Positions 1 to 11,264 of a DNA stretch of 64,000 nucleotides are shown here, in pieces; positions within the stretch are counted from its first letter, which is position 1, and every line of letters starts with the position of its first letter. This DNA comes from Bordetella sp. BOR01 (GTDB lineage: Bacteria > Pseudomonadota > Gammaproteobacteria > Burkholderiales > Burkholderiaceae_B), in the NCBI RefSeq assembly GCF_019218885.1, contig NZ_JAHUWT010000005.1, positions 368,919 to 432,918 on the forward strand, written 5' to 3'. Made by a program: the position numbers and the translations under genes. The notes below the pieces were generated by a model. That model made no database searches. It was not told the origin of the DNA and saw nothing but the letters and a program-made list of their open reading frames with translations.

Positions 1-406
1 GGCGTTCTTCGGTCGTGGCCGTGCCGCGGATCGGGCGTTCGTCGGCATCGCCGGCGTGGATGCGGCGCGCTTCTTCGGCAAAGCGCGGCCCCACGTTTTC
101 GGTCTTGCGGACCATATCGCGTATCTGGCGCAGCACGGCCGCCTGCAGGCGGGCCATGTCAGCCGCGTCGGCCGGTGACTTGGCCTGCTGCGCGCCGGGG
201 GCCGATGCTGGTGCCGCGGCGGGCGCGTGCAGGTGACCCACGTTCAGGTGCGGCGCCGACAGGCGCTTGGCGACCTGGGCCGACGCGCAGACCGGGCACG
301 TGACCAGGCCACGCGCCTGTTGCGTATCGTAGTCGTCATGCGAGCCGAACCAGCCTTCGAAAAGATGGCCCTGGTCGCACTGCAGGTCGAATACTTTGAG
401 CGCCAT
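1..406 (-). CDS. DUF1178 family protein (3' part cut by window edge)
   Basis: The N-terminal 135 residues are visible, beginning MALKVFDLQCDQGHLFEGWF; the frame runs off the left edge. Two cysteine pairs (CDQGH near residue 10 and CPVC near 37) look like a small zinc-ribbon head, followed by an Ala/Pro-rich linker and an Arg/Glu-rich helix containing ENVGPRFAEEARRIH, typical of DUF1178 proteins. The function of the family is unknown. The gene starts 18 bp downstream of the efp stop codon on the same strand, so it is probably co-transcribed with efp. The start is the first ATG after the efp stop. Confidence in the family is good; the C-terminus cannot be judged. Confidence 0.8.
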   Translation of the reverse strand, partial: MALKVFDLQCDQGHLFEGWFGSHDDYDTQQARGLVTCPVCASAQVAKRLSAPHLNVGHLHAPAAAPASAPGAQQAKSPADAADMARLQAAVLRQIRDMVRKTENVGPRFAEEARRIHAGDADERPIRGTATTEER

Positions 407-424
407 TCCCGTGCGGAACCCGGA

Positions 425-982
425 TCAGTTCACGCGGCTGCGGTATTCGTTGGTGCGCGTGTCGATCTCGATCTTGTCGCCGATGGCGCAGAACAGCGGC
501 ACGCTCAGTTCGTAGCCGGTGTTGATCTTGGCGGGCTTGAGCACCTTGCCCGAGGTATCGCCGCGCACGGCGGGCTCGGTATAGGTGATTTCTCGAACCA
601 GGATGGTGGGCAGTTCGACCGAGATGGCGCGGCCGTCGTAGAAGACGACTTCCACGGGCATGGCTTCTTCCAGGTAGTTCAGCGCGTCGCCCATGCTTTC
701 GGCTTCGATTTCGTACTGGTTGTACTCTTCGTCCATGAAGACATACATGGGATCGCCAAAATACGAATAGGTGCATTCCTTGCGGTCAAGCACCACGACG
801 TCGAATTTCTCGTCGGCCTTGTAGACCGATTCGCTGCCCGAACCGGTGAGCAGGTTCTTGAACTTCAGCTTGACGACGGCGGCATTGCGGCCGGACTTGT
901 TGTATTCGGCCTTCTGGACCACGAGGGGATCCTTGCCGACCATGATCACGTTGCCGACTCGCAATTCCTGAGCGGTTTTCAT
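425..982 (-). CDS. efp: Elongation factor P
   Basis: A 185-residue EF-P of normal length. EF-P enters the ribosomal E site and relieves stalling at polyproline. The N-terminal KOW-like domain carries the modification loop NKSGRN, with the modified residue at Arg32 rather than Lys; the two OB-fold domains follow ([10 protein letters not shown], then the C-terminal [26 protein letters not shown]). Arg32 is the hallmark of the EarP-dependent, rhamnosylated EF-P class, and earP lies immediately upstream on the same strand, 147 bp away. The gap may hold a separate efp promoter, but no clear -35/-10 pair was recognised. Confidence 0.97.
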   Translation of the reverse strand: MKTAQELRVGNVIMVGKDPLVVQKAEYNKSGRNAAVVKLKFKNLLTGSGSESVYKADEKFDVVVLDRKECTYSYFGDPMYVFMDEEYNQYEIEAESMGDALNYLEEAMPVEVVFYDGRAISVELPTILVREITYTEPAVRGDTSGKVLKPAKINTGYELSVPLFCAIGDKIEIDTRTNEYRSRVN

Positions 983-1129
983 CGATTAAAAACTCCGGGT
1001 GATATAGCGCGCTCGCCGTGCTTGCGCGCAGGTACCGGCTGGCGGCCCGCGTGCCCCGGGAGGGCTGTCAAGTCGAGGCCTGGCTCGACGCGACATGCGC
1101 GGCCAAAGGAACTCGGAAAACTCTCTATT

Positions 1130-2239
1130 CTAGCGTTTCCTGGACATTTCTGCGCAAAAATCAGCCAAGGTGTCCCCTAAATCCGGGCGGGCCGCCTGGC
1201 TGGCATCCCAGGCCCGTGCCGCCGCCGCCCAGTCCGCCCACGCGGGGGCCGCCAAGGCGGCCGGCAGGGCCGCGGCGGTTGCGGCGGCAGCCTCGGATGG
1301 CCTGTTCCAGGCACGGATCAGGGCCTGGGCCTGCGGTGGGCACGGATAACGAGCCAGCCAGGCATCGAGCTTGTCCAGGTGTATGTCGTCTTGCTGCGGG
1401 TAGATCTGCCAGACCAGGGGGCGCGCCGCCCAGGCCGCCCGCACGAACGAGTCTTCGCCACGCACGAAGTTCAGGTCGGCGCACCACAGCAGGCGGTCGA
1501 AATCGGGCTGCGCCACGAAGGGCGCGCGGGCGATGCGCAGTTGGCCGCCGGCGCTGTCTTGCAGGCCGGGCGCGATGCCTGCGGGTACCAGCAGCAGGGT
1601 GGGGCGCGCCTGGTGGGCCAGGGTCTGCGCCAGCGCGGCGCTGGGCGCGTGCGGGTAGCAGAACAGGGTGGCCAGGCGGCCGCCCGCCTGCCAGTGCGCC
1701 AGCTGGCCATCGGCCAGGCCCAGGCCGCGCAAGAAGCTTTCCTGCCGGCCGCGCGAAGCCTGGAACGCGTCGCGTTCGGCAGTCAGCTCCGGTTCGCGCA
1801 GCAGCCCACCGGTGGCGGCGGTGAATCCGGGAAAGAAAAAATGCTTGACCAGCCCGTCGGGCCGCTGCGACGGCAGGCCGTGGCAGCTTTCCACCCACGG
1901 TTCGGCGCTGAGGTATTCCAGGTTGATCCATACGGGTGGCCGGGCGTGCATCGCGTCGATGAAGCGGGCCGGAGGATCGCAGGCAAAGGCCTCGATGACC
2001 ACGTCCCCGGGCGCCAGGTCGGGCGGTGTGTCGGTCCAGTGCACGACATCGATGCCGGTATGCACTTGCCGTGCGGCGCCGGGCGCGATGCCGGGCTGGA
2101 TGCGGGCAAAAGCATGCAGGTCGTCGACCCACAGGCGCACCTGCCAGCCGTGCCCCTGGGCCAGGCGCCGCGCCAGGCGCCAGCAAACGCCGATGTCACC
2201 GTAGTTGTCGACGACGCGGCAGAAGATATCGGCCCGCAC
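1130..2239 (-). CDS. earP: EF-P arginine rhamnosyltransferase EarP
   Basis: A 369-residue GT-B-fold glycosyltransferase that transfers rhamnose from dTDP-rhamnose to Arg32 of EF-P. The N-terminal motif FCRVVDNYGDIGVCWRLA holds the conserved Asp pair (Asp11 and Asp15 here) of the acceptor site. The C-terminal motif NFVRGEDSFVRA, followed by PLVWQIYPQQDDIHLDKL, matches the nucleotide-sugar binding region of EarP. Substrate and partner are supported by the adjacent efp with Arg32. It starts 9 bp after the stop of the DUF2863 gene, so the two are probably in one transcript. Confidence 0.95.
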   Translation of the reverse strand: MRADIFCRVVDNYGDIGVCWRLARRLAQGHGWQVRLWVDDLHAFARIQPGIAPGAARQVHTGIDVVHWTDTPPDLAPGDVVIEAFACDPPARFIDAMHARPPVWINLEYLSAEPWVESCHGLPSQRPDGLVKHFFFPGFTAATGGLLREPELTAERDAFQASRGRQESFLRGLGLADGQLAHWQAGGRLATLFCYPHAPSAALAQTLAHQARPTLLLVPAGIAPGLQDSAGGQLRIARAPFVAQPDFDRLLWCADLNFVRGEDSFVRAAWAARPLVWQIYPQQDDIHLDKLDAWLARYPCPPQAQALIRAWNRPSEAAAATAAALPAALAAPAWADWAAAARAWDASQAARPDLGDTLADFCAEMSRKR

Positions 2240-2248
2240 GGTGGTGCC

Positions 2249-3451
2249 CTAGTGGAACTGGGCTGGCGCGGTATCGGCGTCTTCGGGCAGTTCGGCGTGC
2301 ACCAGTTCGCCCAGCGGGTTCGGAAATTGCGGCGCGCCGCAGTCTTCGCAGTAGTCGGCCGGCAGCACGCCGGGAATGCGGCGCACGTCGTGCACACCGT
2401 ATTCCTTGAGCAGCGCAGCGATTTCGTCGACCGTGTCGGGCAAGTCTTCGTCGTCAGGCTGGTCTTCTTCGCGGCCGTACAGCGGCCAGACGCAGCCGTA
2501 GTAGACGTCGTTGCTGTTGCGGGCGGTAAAGCCGATGCGGTATTCGTCGATACGTACGTCGCCGCAGCCGGCCACCACGGCGCGCAATTCGGAAGGCGCC
2601 AGGTTGACGGTGCCTTCCAGCCAGTTCACCGCGGCACGCAGCGACAGCGGCCGAACGCGGCGATCGGCTTCACGGTTGCTGATGTAATAGGCGTCGGGCA
2701 GCAGGCAGTCGATGCCGCAGCCGGGCAGCAGGGCGGCCAGGGTGGGCTGGGCCTGTTCGATCCATTGCGCCAGGCAGGTATCGCGGCTGTGGCCCGCGTC
2801 GCCAGGCTGTTCTTGCCAACGGAATACCGGCGCCCGTTCGGGCACCGCCACGGCGGCCACCACATAGCGCGTGTCGGCCAGCATATTGGCGGTTTCGGTC
2901 TCTTCGTTCAGGATGGGCTTGGCGGTCTCGGCGCCCAGGGCCTGGCTGCCCAGGCGCTGCAGCCATTGCCAGGTTTCAGAGAACGTGCGCGGCATCTGGT
3001 CGATGCTGACCAGCCAGGGCATCAGGGCTGCGCGCGTGCCTTCGGCCAGCACGTGGCCATGAAGCTGGGCCAGCAGAGCCTGCTGGGCCGGTGCCGCAAT
3101 CGGGCCGGTAGGAATCGAATAGCGGGTCCAGGCCACCACCGGTGCCACGATCAGCAGCACGTCGTAGCGCTGGCCGTTCTTGTCGATCTGCATCGATTCG
3201 GACAGGGTCTCGGCCTGTTCGACCAGTACCTCGTAGGCGCCCGGGTCGCGCTGCGCCAGGTGGTCCAGCGCGGATTCGAGCGGGGCATCCTGGCCGCCGC
3301 GCAATAGCTTGGGAATGGCTTCGGCAAGCAGGCTTTCCCAGTATTGGTCTTCGGTCCGGCTGCCGGACCGGTTCAGCGACTGGGCAAGCGCCGCCAGGCG
3401 CGACGCGTCGCGGCTCAGGCGGGAAGAAGAGGGGCTGCGGGCTCGGGCCAT
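2249..3451 (-). CDS. DUF2863 family protein
   Basis: A 400-residue protein from the chosen ATG (MARARSPSS); an in-frame ATG 13 codons earlier adds an unconvincing leader. It begins with a basic Ser/Arg-rich stretch, continues as a mixed alpha/beta protein, and has a C-terminal CEDCGAPQFPNP motif like a single zinc knuckle. It resembles the DUF2863 family of Burkholderiales; no biochemical role is known to me. It is upstream of earP by 9 bp on the same strand, which may only be a conserved neighbourhood. No signal peptide or membrane segment is apparent. Confidence 0.75.
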   Translation of the reverse strand: MARARSPSSSRLSRDASRLAALAQSLNRSGSRTEDQYWESLLAEAIPKLLRGGQDAPLESALDHLAQRDPGAYEVLVEQAETLSESMQIDKNGQRYDVLLIVAPVVAWTRYSIPTGPIAAPAQQALLAQLHGHVLAEGTRAALMPWLVSIDQMPRTFSETWQWLQRLGSQALGAETAKPILNEETETANMLADTRYVVAAVAVPERAPVFRWQEQPGDAGHSRDTCLAQWIEQAQPTLAALLPGCGIDCLLPDAYYISNREADRRVRPLSLRAAVNWLEGTVNLAPSELRAVVAGCGDVRIDEYRIGFTARNSNDVYYGCVWPLYGREEDQPDDEDLPDTVDEIAALLKEYGVHDVRRIPGVLPADYCEDCGAPQFPNPLGELVHAELPEDADTAPAQFH

Positions 3452-3539
3452 TGTTTTGTCGCGGGTCCAAAGTAAGGGGGCGGAACCCACTAGTTTAACG
3501 CCGGCTGCTTTCGGCCGCGCCCCAGGCGGGGCGCGGTGT

Positions 3540-3744
3540 CAGTTTAGGCCACCCTCGTCGCATGAAACAGCTGCAACTCGACCGGGGACGCCGCGGCGCC
3601 GGCTCCGCCGGTCCGCAGGCGTCGCCCCCTCGAGGGGGATGAGCCCGGACATGGAACAGTGCTTGAGGACTGTTCCATACCTGGCGAATCCGAGCGGCCT
3701 GCCAGCCGCGAGGTGGATGCGCGCAGCGCTCGGGGGTGGGCCCT
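3540..3744. repeat. Intergenic repeat-like element with several palindromes
   Basis: The space between acnA and the DUF2863 gene holds stacked palindromes: CCCCCTCGAGGGGG at 3625-3638, ATGGAACAGT/ACTGTTCCAT arms at 3651-3660 and 3669-3678 with an 8-nt loop, and a GC-rich tail around 3718-3745. The composition resembles GC-rich intergenic repeats common in Bordetella and Achromobacter; that similarity is from memory and no second copy was recognised in this window. The hairpins could also end acnA transcription, although no U-run follows. Confidence 0.45.
3651..3678. terminator. Perfect 10-bp hairpin downstream of acnA
   Basis: Arms ATGGAACAGT and ACTGTTCCAT are perfectly complementary around an 8-nt loop, about 70 bp past the acnA stop. 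There is no T-run on either side, so it may be a repeat component or an mRNA 3'-end stabiliser rather than an intrinsic terminator. Confidence 0.4.
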
Positions 3745-6441
<2,697 letters not shown>

Positions 6442-6501
6442 GATGAAGACTCCGTGGGTTTGGGTCCGCGTAAAGCTGCCATTTTCTGGCGTTTTGGCGC
6501 G

Positions 6502-6524
6502 CTTGTCATTGTATGTGAGACAAG
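6502..6524. promoter_or_regulatory. Second inverted repeat in the acnA leader
   Basis: CTTGTC-N11-GACAAG lies between the shared 21-bp palindrome and the acnA start. It contains TACAAT on the minus strand, a possible -10. No counterpart was seen ahead of acnB. It could be a second operator or chance. Confidence 0.3.
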
Positions 6525-6541
6525 ATCACCTAAGTCCGAAT

Positions 6542-6562
6542 GTCTTATATCTTATATAAGAC
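6542..6562. promoter_or_regulatory. 21-bp palindromic operator of acnA (identical to the acnB one)
   Basis: Arms GTCTTATAT and ATATAAGAC are separated by CTT, about 100 bp upstream of the acnA ATG. With flanks, 26 bp (6541-6566) are identical to 40615-40640 upstream of acnB. On the minus strand a TTGACG (6578-6573) and a TATAAG (6556-6551), 16 bp apart, form a possible promoter whose -10 lies inside the palindrome, which would suit a repressor. The cognate regulator is not in this window; a GntR-type protein is one guess from the symmetric AT-rich core. Confidence 0.75.
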
Positions 6563-6606
6563 TTGAATGGCCCGTCAAAGTTCCCGCGGCGACGGCGCAA
6601 GGCGGC

Positions 6607-7428
6607 TCAGGGCAGGGCATCGAGCCGGTGGTCCAGCGCTGGCGTATCGGGCAGCGACAGCCCGAATTCGTCTTGCAGCACCGCGCGGATCGCGGCAGTG
6701 CTGGCCAACCGGCGCTTGATGCTGGGGCCGCCCGGCCGGTGCTCGGTGAAATCGCGGTTTTGCAGCGCCAGCCGGCCGTGGACGATGGGCCGGGCCGCCA
6801 CCAGATTCGTTACGAAATGTGAAGCAGGGTTGGTGGACAGGTAATAGTTGCTGACTTCGTAGTCGGCCTGGTAGGCCGGTTGCAGGTCGAAGCGGTACAG
6901 CGTGCGCCAGGTGTCCTGCACCAGGCTTTGCAGGCGCCACGTGCCGGCGTGATGTTCCAGCCGGAACGGGCCATGCGGCGTGTCCTGCGCGATGCCGGCC
7001 TGCAGCCGCAGCACGCCGGTGGGCGTCTGGCCGCCGAAGCCCACGTCCACGATGCACGGGCCTTCATCCAGCAGCACCGCCAGCAGCATGTGGGAACGCG
7101 GGGTAATCGCATCTTCCGGGCGGTTCCAGAGCACGCGCGCCGACAGGTCCTCGACCTGGAAACCCAGCCTGCGCAGCACGGCACCGAACAGCAGATTGTG
7201 CTCATAGCAATAGCCGCCGCGGTTTTCCCGCACCAGTTTGCGCTGGATATCGTCCAGGGCCAGGCTGACCGGCAGCCCGGCAAACGGGTTCAGGTTCTCG
7301 AAGGGGATGGCCTGCACGTGATGCAGCACCAGGGCTTGCAGCGCCCCGCGCGTCGGCGCGGCGGGCGCGGTTGGCAGGCCGATGCGGGACAGGTAGCCGG
7401 GCAGGTCGACGGAAGCGGGCATGGGCAA
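6607..7428 (-). CDS. nat: Arylamine N-acetyltransferase
   Basis: A 273-residue NAT-family enzyme that transfers acetyl from acetyl-CoA to arylamines or hydrazines. The catalytic triad is readable as Cys74 in RGGYCYEHN, His113 in RSHMLL and Asp128 in VDVGFGG, with family-typical spacing (canonical Cys69/His107/Asp122). A second ATG two codons in (MPASVDLPG) is an equally good start. It is transcribed in the same direction as acnA but separated by the acnA control region, so probably independent. Natural substrate is unknown. Confidence 0.93.
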   Translation of the reverse strand: MPMPASVDLPGYLSRIGLPTAPAAPTRGALQALVLHHVQAIPFENLNPFAGLPVSLALDDIQRKLVRENRGGYCYEHNLLFGAVLRRLGFQVEDLSARVLWNRPEDAITPRSHMLLAVLLDEGPCIVDVGFGGQTPTGVLRLQAGIAQDTPHGPFRLEHHAGTWRLQSLVQDTWRTLYRFDLQPAYQADYEVSNYYLSTNPASHFVTNLVAARPIVHGRLALQNRDFTEHRPGGPSIKRRLASTAAIRAVLQDEFGLSLPDTPALDHRLDALP

Positions 7429-7625
7429 CCAGGATGCAGGCGCAAAAAGCCAGTGTATTCCTGCCGGGCGCCATCATCGGCCGGTTCACCCCATGGACAT
7501 AGGCGCGCCAACGTGCTCGCGCACCGCCGCGTCACAGGGTTATCCCCTGTGGCGGGCCCGGGCTTATTGATCCATTATTTTTACTATAGAAGAAAATATT
7601 TTACCTGGCTGAAAAATAAAGCCGT

Positions 7626-7657
7626 CCTGCCCATAACCCTGCCCATAACCCTGCCCA
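7626..7657. repeat. 12-bp direct repeat, 2.7 copies
   Basis: CCTGCCCATAAC occurs twice in tandem (7626-7637, 7638-7649), followed by a partial copy CCTGCCCA (7650-7657). It sits in the leader just upstream of the ribosome-binding site of the acyl-CoA dehydrogenase gene, after an AT-rich stretch (7567-7620). It is probably slippage-derived; copy number could vary between strains. Confidence 0.6.
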
Positions 7658-7672
7658 GGTCCCGGAGGCCCG

Positions 7673-8848
7673 ATGTTTCGCGATGACGACGAACTGACCC
7701 ACGAACAGCGAACGCTGCGCGATAGCCTGGTGCAGTATCTGCGGCGCGAGGTCACGCCTGCCGTTTCCGCATTCGAGGCAAAAGGCGAGTTCGACTGGAC
7801 CTTGCCCAAGCGGCTGGCGGACTTCGGCCTCTTGGGGGGCTTTCTGCCACAAGCGCGCGGCGGATTCGATCTGACCCACCTGGACTACGCGCTGCTGATG
7901 GAAGAGGCGGGTTATTGCTGGCATAGCCTGCGATCCACCTTGAACACCATGAACATGGCTGTGCTGCTGCTGGATTCGCTTGGTACGCCCCAACAAAAAG
8001 AACGCTATCTGGCCCCTCTGCTGGCCGGCGAGTTGCGAGTCTGGATCGGCATCACCGAGCCGGACCATGGCTCCAACGTGGCGGGGCTGGAAACCCGGGC
8101 CCGGCGTGAAGGCGACCACTACGTCATCAACGGCAGCAAGATGTGGATTACCAACGGCGCCATTGCTGAACTGGGCATCTTGATGGCGCGCGTCGTGCCC
8201 GGCGCCGACGGTGAGCCCGGTGGCATCACCGCATTTCTGGTAGACCGCGGGCAGACTCAATTCCGCTCGCGGCGCCTCGAAACCATGATCCTGCGCTCGA
8301 CAGTGACATCCGAGATGTCGTTCGAGGATGCCCAGGTGCCGGCCGACAATGTGCTGGGTAATGTGGGGGAAGGACTCAAGGCTATTTTGCGGGGATTGAA
8401 CTTCGGCCGTCTGGCGGTGGCCGCGGGCGCGGTGGGGGCGGCTCAGGCTGCACTGGACCTGTCGATCGACTACGCGCGAACGCGCAAGCAATTCGGCCAG
8501 CCCATCGCCAGCTTCCAACTGGTGCAAAAGATGGTGGTCGACATGAAAGTGAAAACCGACGCGGCGCGCCAGCTTTGCCGGCGGGCCGCCCGCGCGCTGG
8601 ACCGCGGCACGCCGGCTCGCATGGAGTGCTCGGTGGCCAAACTCTATGCGGCACAGGCCGCCCACGAAGTCGCCGATCTGGCGCTGCAAGTGCACGGTGG
8701 CATGGGCTACAGCAAGGAATACCCCATCGAGCGCATCTTTCGCGATACGCGGGGTGCCGTCATCCCCGAGGGCACCAGCGAGATCCAGACCCTGATCATC
8801 GGCCGCGACCTATTAGGTATTTCAGCTTTCGGCAGCCCGCCGGCCTAG
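7673..8848 (+). CDS. Acyl-CoA dehydrogenase
   Basis: A 391-residue FAD-dependent acyl-CoA dehydrogenase catalysing alpha,beta-desaturation of an acyl-CoA. The N-terminal helical domain is followed by the beta-domain motif GITEPDHGSNVAG and the C-terminal helical domain with ARTRKQFGQPIASFQ and the family signature QVHGGMGYSKEYPIERIFRD. The probable catalytic base is Glu366 in IPEGTSEIQ. The start is set by a GGAGG ribosome-binding site 4 bp upstream of the ATG. It is first in a short operon with a MaoC hydratase and a Bug receptor, suggesting a beta-oxidation-like step on an imported acid. Chain length and branching of the substrate cannot be read. Confidence 0.93.
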   Translation: MFRDDDELTHEQRTLRDSLVQYLRREVTPAVSAFEAKGEFDWTLPKRLADFGLLGGFLPQARGGFDLTHLDYALLMEEAGYCWHSLRSTLNTMNMAVLLLDSLGTPQQKERYLAPLLAGELRVWIGITEPDHGSNVAGLETRARREGDHYVINGSKMWITNGAIAELGILMARVVPGADGEPGGITAFLVDRGQTQFRSRRLETMILRSTVTSEMSFEDAQVPADNVLGNVGEGLKAILRGLNFGRLAVAAGAVGAAQAALDLSIDYARTRKQFGQPIASFQLVQKMVVDMKVKTDAARQLCRRAARALDRGTPARMECSVAKLYAAQAAHEVADLALQVHGGMGYSKEYPIERIFRDTRGAVIPEGTSEIQTLIIGRDLLGISAFGSPPA

Positions 8849-8910
8849 TTCGCCCGGACCTCATGACAAATCTCTCACCGCAAATCGATCCGATCAAAGG
8901 AGACCCTTGC

Positions 8911-9420
8911 ATGTCCGATCGCCTGTCCGTATTGGCCGAGGGATACACCCTCTACTTCGATGATTTCACCGTGGGCGACAGTTTCACGACTTCCGCGCGC
9001 ACCATTACCGAGGCCGACGTGGTGAACTTCGCCGGCCTGTCGGCCGATTACAACTCTCTGCATGTGGATGCCGAATTCGCGGGCCGGACCATGCATGGCG
9101 GACGGATCGCCCACGGTCTGCTGGTGCTGTCGATCAGTTCGGGGCTGTGCACGCGGCTGCCGCTGATGAAGTATCTCGAACCTTCGATACTGGGGCTGAA
9201 GAACCTGGAATGCCGCTTCATGAAGCCGTGCAAGCTGGGCGACACCATTCATGTGCGGTTGGGTATCGCCGACAAGGTCCCGGGCAAGAAGCCGGGCCGG
9301 GGCACCATCGTGATGACGCGGGTGGCCGTGAACCAGCAGGGCGACGACGTCATGGAAAGCACCTGGCATCTGGTGGTCAAGACGCGCGATACGCAACCGA
9401 CGGCGGGAGAGAAAGCATGA
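8911..9420 (+). CDS. MaoC-like hotdog dehydratase
   Basis: A 169-residue hotdog-fold protein with the MaoC hydratase motif: Asp/His in LSADYNSLHVDAEFAGRT, followed by the glycine-rich HGGRIAHGLL. Members hydrate enoyl-CoA (R-specific) or dehydrate 3-hydroxyacyl- or mesaconyl-type CoA thioesters. The ATG follows an AAAGGAGA ribosome-binding site. Its stop overlaps the start of the next gene (ATGA), so translation of the Bug receptor is coupled. In context it would hydrate the product of the upstream dehydrogenase. Confidence 0.88.
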   Translation: MSDRLSVLAEGYTLYFDDFTVGDSFTTSARTITEADVVNFAGLSADYNSLHVDAEFAGRTMHGGRIAHGLLVLSISSGLCTRLPLMKYLEPSILGLKNLECRFMKPCKLGDTIHVRLGIADKVPGKKPGRGTIVMTRVAVNQQGDDVMESTWHLVVKTRDTQPTAGEKA

Positions 9421-10382
9421 AGCAGGCGGCGGCGTGGCTGTTGGGCGGCCTGTTGCTGGCGGCAGCGGGTTGCGTGCAGGCGCAAAGCTACCCCGCGCGG
9501 CCCTTGAAGCTGATCGTGCCCAACGCGCCTTCCGGTTCTACCGACCTGGTGGCACGGGTCATCGCCGACAAGCTGGCAGGCGAACTGGGCCAACCCGTGG
9601 TGGTCGAGAACCTGGCTGGCGCCATGGGGTCCATCGGCCTGCAAGCGCTGGCGCGCGCACCAGCCGATGGCTATACGCTGGGCCTGGGCACCATCGGCAC
9701 GATAGCCATCAATCCGGTTGTCAACGCCGGGCTGGCCTGGGACCCCATGAAAGACTTCGCGCCGGTGGGGCTGATCGGATCGACTCCCTTCGGCGTGATC
9801 GTCAATCCATCGTTGCCGGTCGATTCCATACAAGCGCTGATCGAGCTGGCCAAGCAGAAACCGGGCAAGCTCAACTACGCTACGGGCGGCGTGGGGGGCT
9901 CGCAGCATGTGGCGACAGAGTTGCTGATGCAGATGAGCGGAATCAAGATGGTGCACGTGCCCTATAAGGGTAGCGGGCCTGCGCAGGTCGACCTGATGGG
10001 CGGCCATATCGATCTCATGATCGAACCCGTGGTGTCGGCTGCCGGGCACGTGAAGGCTGGCAATGTCAAACTGCTGGCACTGACTGGCGCAGAGCGGTCT
10101 CCGGAATTTCCCGACGTGCGGCTGGTGGCGGATACGCTGCCGGGCTACGACGTCAGTGCCTGGTTCGCCTTGTTCGCTCCTGCGGGCACGCCCGACTCGG
10201 CTATCGCCTTGTTGAACCGCGATCTGCAGCGCGTATTGCGGATGCCGGACGTTATACGAGTATTGACTGGAGCGGGTTTCACGATCACGCCGTCCACCCC
10301 CGCAGAGCTGAGGGATTTTCATGAAAGCGAAGTGTCGAAATGGCGCAAGGTTGTCAAGACAGCCGGTATCGCGCCGGATTGA
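9417..10382 (+). CDS. Bug-family tripartite tricarboxylate receptor (TctC-type)
   Basis: A 321-residue periplasmic substrate-binding protein. The signal peptide MKQAAAWLLGGLLLAAAGCVQAQS has a Cys near the cleavage region that could be lipidated. The mature part has the family hallmarks YPARPLKLIVP, GQPVVVENLAGAMGSIG, PADGYTL, LNYATGGVGGSQH and VPYKGSGPAQVDLMGG. No TctA/TctB membrane partner is nearby. It is translationally coupled to the MaoC gene by a 4-bp overlap. Its ligand is presumably the carboxylate degraded by the neighbouring CoA-dependent enzymes. Confidence 0.92.
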   Translation: MKQAAAWLLGGLLLAAAGCVQAQSYPARPLKLIVPNAPSGSTDLVARVIADKLAGELGQPVVVENLAGAMGSIGLQALARAPADGYTLGLGTIGTIAINPVVNAGLAWDPMKDFAPVGLIGSTPFGVIVNPSLPVDSIQALIELAKQKPGKLNYATGGVGGSQHVATELLMQMSGIKMVHVPYKGSGPAQVDLMGGHIDLMIEPVVSAAGHVKAGNVKLLALTGAERSPEFPDVRLVADTLPGYDVSAWFALFAPAGTPDSAIALLNRDLQRVLRMPDVIRVLTGAGFTITPSTPAELRDFHESEVSKWRKVVKTAGIAPD

Positions 10383-10390
10383 GCGCCGCG

Positions 10391-11140
10391 TCAGCCGACT
10401 TCGGTGCTCAAGTTGCGCAGGGTAGCCAACAAGGCCTGCGCGTGTGCCTGCAGCCTGGGCTGCATGCGCGACAAGGGGCCGGCGATGGCCACGGCATAGT
10501 GTTCGCCGCCAAGCAAAATGCCGCGGGCAACTGCCATGACGTCATCGACGCTTTCGCCATGGGTAAGCTGCCAGCCGCGCTCGAGCCCTTCGCGGATGTT
10601 GGCGAGCAGGGCCGATGCGTCGGTGTAGGTATGGCCCGTGATGGGCTTGAGCGATAACTGGGACACGAAGGCGGTGCGCTCTGCTTCTGGCATCTGTTCC
10701 AGCAAAGCCTTGCCCAGCGCGCTGGAGTGCAGGTCGCGCAGTGTGCTGACGCGGGCGCTGAAGCGGATGGTCTGCGAGGTTTCGTAGACGTCCAGGTAGA
10801 TGACATGGTTGCCCAGGCGCTTGCCCAGTACGACGGTTTCGCCGCACTGATCGCAAAGGGTCTGGAGAAACGGAGAAATGATCGCAATGACGGGATTGTT
10901 GGCCAGCAGCGTGCTGGCCAGTTCGAACAGCAGCTTGCTGGGGTAATGCAGGCGATGCTGGTCGAAGGTGGTGAGGTAGCCGCGCGAGGTCAGCGTTCTT
11001 AGCAGCACATGGCAGCTGCTGACTGGCATGTCGATCTCTTTGGCGGCTTCCGACAGGCTCAACGGGCGCTTGCTGCGGGCAAATGCCTCAAGAAGATCCA
11101 GCGTGCGATCTGCGGCCTTTACGCGTTTGATTGTGGTCAT
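10391..11140 (-). CDS. IclR-family transcriptional regulator
   Basis: A 249-residue regulator with an N-terminal winged helix (AADRTLDLLEAFARSKRPLSLSEAAKEIDMPVSSCHVLLRTL) and a C-terminal IclR ligand-binding domain (SARVSTLRDLHSSALGKALLEQMP, later MAVARGILLGGEHYAVAIAGP). It is divergent from the SDR operon and ends 8 bp from the convergent Bug gene, placing it between the two acyl-CoA operons it probably controls. The likely effector is the imported acid or its CoA ester. Confidence 0.92.
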   Translation of the reverse strand: MTTIKRVKAADRTLDLLEAFARSKRPLSLSEAAKEIDMPVSSCHVLLRTLTSRGYLTTFDQHRLHYPSKLLFELASTLLANNPVIAIISPFLQTLCDQCGETVVLGKRLGNHVIYLDVYETSQTIRFSARVSTLRDLHSSALGKALLEQMPEAERTAFVSQLSLKPITGHTYTDASALLANIREGLERGWQLTHGESVDDVMAVARGILLGGEHYAVAIAGPLSRMQPRLQAHAQALLATLRNLSTEVG

Positions 11141-11221
11141 CAGGTCTTACAGGAAAGGAAAACACACGGCTTCACGGGCAATGCATTGAACCATTGGCTG
11201 GAAGCTGGATTCTAGATCAGG

Positions 11222-11244
11222 TTGCTTGCCGATATGGCAGGCAA
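11222..11244. promoter_or_regulatory. Inverted repeat before the SDR gene (IclR operator candidate)
   Basis: Arms TTGCTTGCC and GGCAGGCAA surround GATAT with one mismatch. The element lies in the 124-bp divergent region between the IclR gene and the SDR gene, 20 bp before the TTG start. It may be the IclR operator or a leader hairpin. Confidence 0.4.
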
Positions 11245-11264
11245 ATTAATCGAAGGAGAGGCTT

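Noticed and set aside
227..1180. Long plus-strand open frame opposite efp
   Set aside because: It lies antisense to the unmistakable EF-P coding sequence and is His/Asp/Val-rich as expected for a shadow frame in high-GC DNA.
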